Of a stretch of DNA of 5,077 nucleotides, positions 4,954-5,077 are shown in pieces. The stretch comes from Chromatocurvus sp046260215. Its GTDB lineage: Bacteria > Pseudomonadota > Gammaproteobacteria > Pseudomonadales > Halieaceae. Each line of letters begins with the position of its first letter. Position 1 is the first letter of the stretch. The notes under the pieces are model-generated. The model was not told where the DNA came from. It ran no database searches and saw nothing but the letters and a program-made list of their open reading frames with translations. The DNA is taken from assembly GCA_046260215.1 (NCBI GenBank), contig JBHEPQ010000127.1, positions 1 through 5,077 of the forward strand, in the 5' to 3' direction. The translations under genes were made by a program, and so were the position numbers.

Positions 4954-5077
4954 ACCGCTGGGTGATCACTGCTTCTCGCATGCTGGCCCGGGACTGGCGC
5001 GGCGGCGAGCTCGGTGTGCTGGTGGCAGCGCTGGTTCTTGCTGTGGCGGTTGTAGCAGGTATCAGCGCATTCACCAC
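4950..5077 (+). CDS. ybbP: YbbP/FtsX-like ABC transporter permease, N-terminal fragment
   Basis: Start of a large inner-membrane permease that would pair with the upstream ATPase. Translation from GTG at 4950 gives about 42 residues before the window ends: a short basic/aromatic start (MNRWVITASRMLARDWRGGE), then a hydrophobic first membrane segment (LGVLVAALVLAVAVVAGIS) and AFTT. This pattern of a W/R-rich amphipathic start followed by TM1 resembles the N-terminus of YbbP-type permeases. The GTG overlaps the ATPase TGA as GTGA, implying translational coupling. An in-frame ATG at 4980 would remove only the first ten residues and is a possible alternative start. Family assignment rests on context and this short segment, since the FtsX domains lie outside the window. 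Confidence 0.8.
   Translation, partial: MNRWVITASRMLARDWRGGELGVLVAALVLAVAVVAGISAFT

Noticed and set aside
4823..5077. Minus-strand open frame reaching the right edge
   Set aside because: Low-complexity Ser/Thr/Arg/Pro-rich product antisense to the ATPase end and the permease start, which are better supported on the plus strand.

Overview
The window looks like ordinary chromosomal DNA from a GC-rich gammaproteobacterium. The evidence is compact gene packing, an OxyR regulator with proteobacterial features, and the head-to-head tesA / ybbA-ybbP arrangement also known from Escherichia coli. The genus cannot be fixed from the sequence. I see no insertion sequence, phage gene, CRISPR array, tRNA or rRNA.

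Layout from left to right. (1) A minus-strand lipoprotein gene runs off the left edge. It encodes the N-terminal 233 residues of a family 5 (peptide-type) ABC transporter solute-binding protein. (2) A minus-strand Cof-type HAD-IIB phosphatase follows. (3) A 155-bp intergenic region holds two inverted repeats and a 9-bp direct repeat. It separates the phosphatase from a divergent plus-strand oxyR, whose product keeps both redox cysteines. (4) oxyR converges on a minus-strand six-TM voltage-gated K+ channel with a C-terminal four-cysteine zinc ribbon. (5) The channel is the second gene of a minus-strand pair. Its ATG overlaps the stop of a tesA-like SGNH esterase/thioesterase in an ATGA junction. 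(6) tesA is head-to-head with a plus-strand pair, a YbbA-type ABC ATPase and the start of its FtsX/YbbP-type permease. The permease has a GTG start inside the ATPase stop (GTGA) and runs off the right edge.

How the genes may work together. The ATPase and permease form one exporter-type ABC system at the inner membrane, and TesA is its usual periplasmic neighbour. The channel is probably co-expressed with tesA. OxyR is a peroxide sensor and may regulate itself and the divergent phosphatase through the shared intergenic region. No single element is a clearly new system. The points most worth a second look are the zinc-ribbon channel coupled to tesA and facing oxyR, the palindrome and repeats at the oxyR promoter, and the non-ATG starts inferred for three genes.
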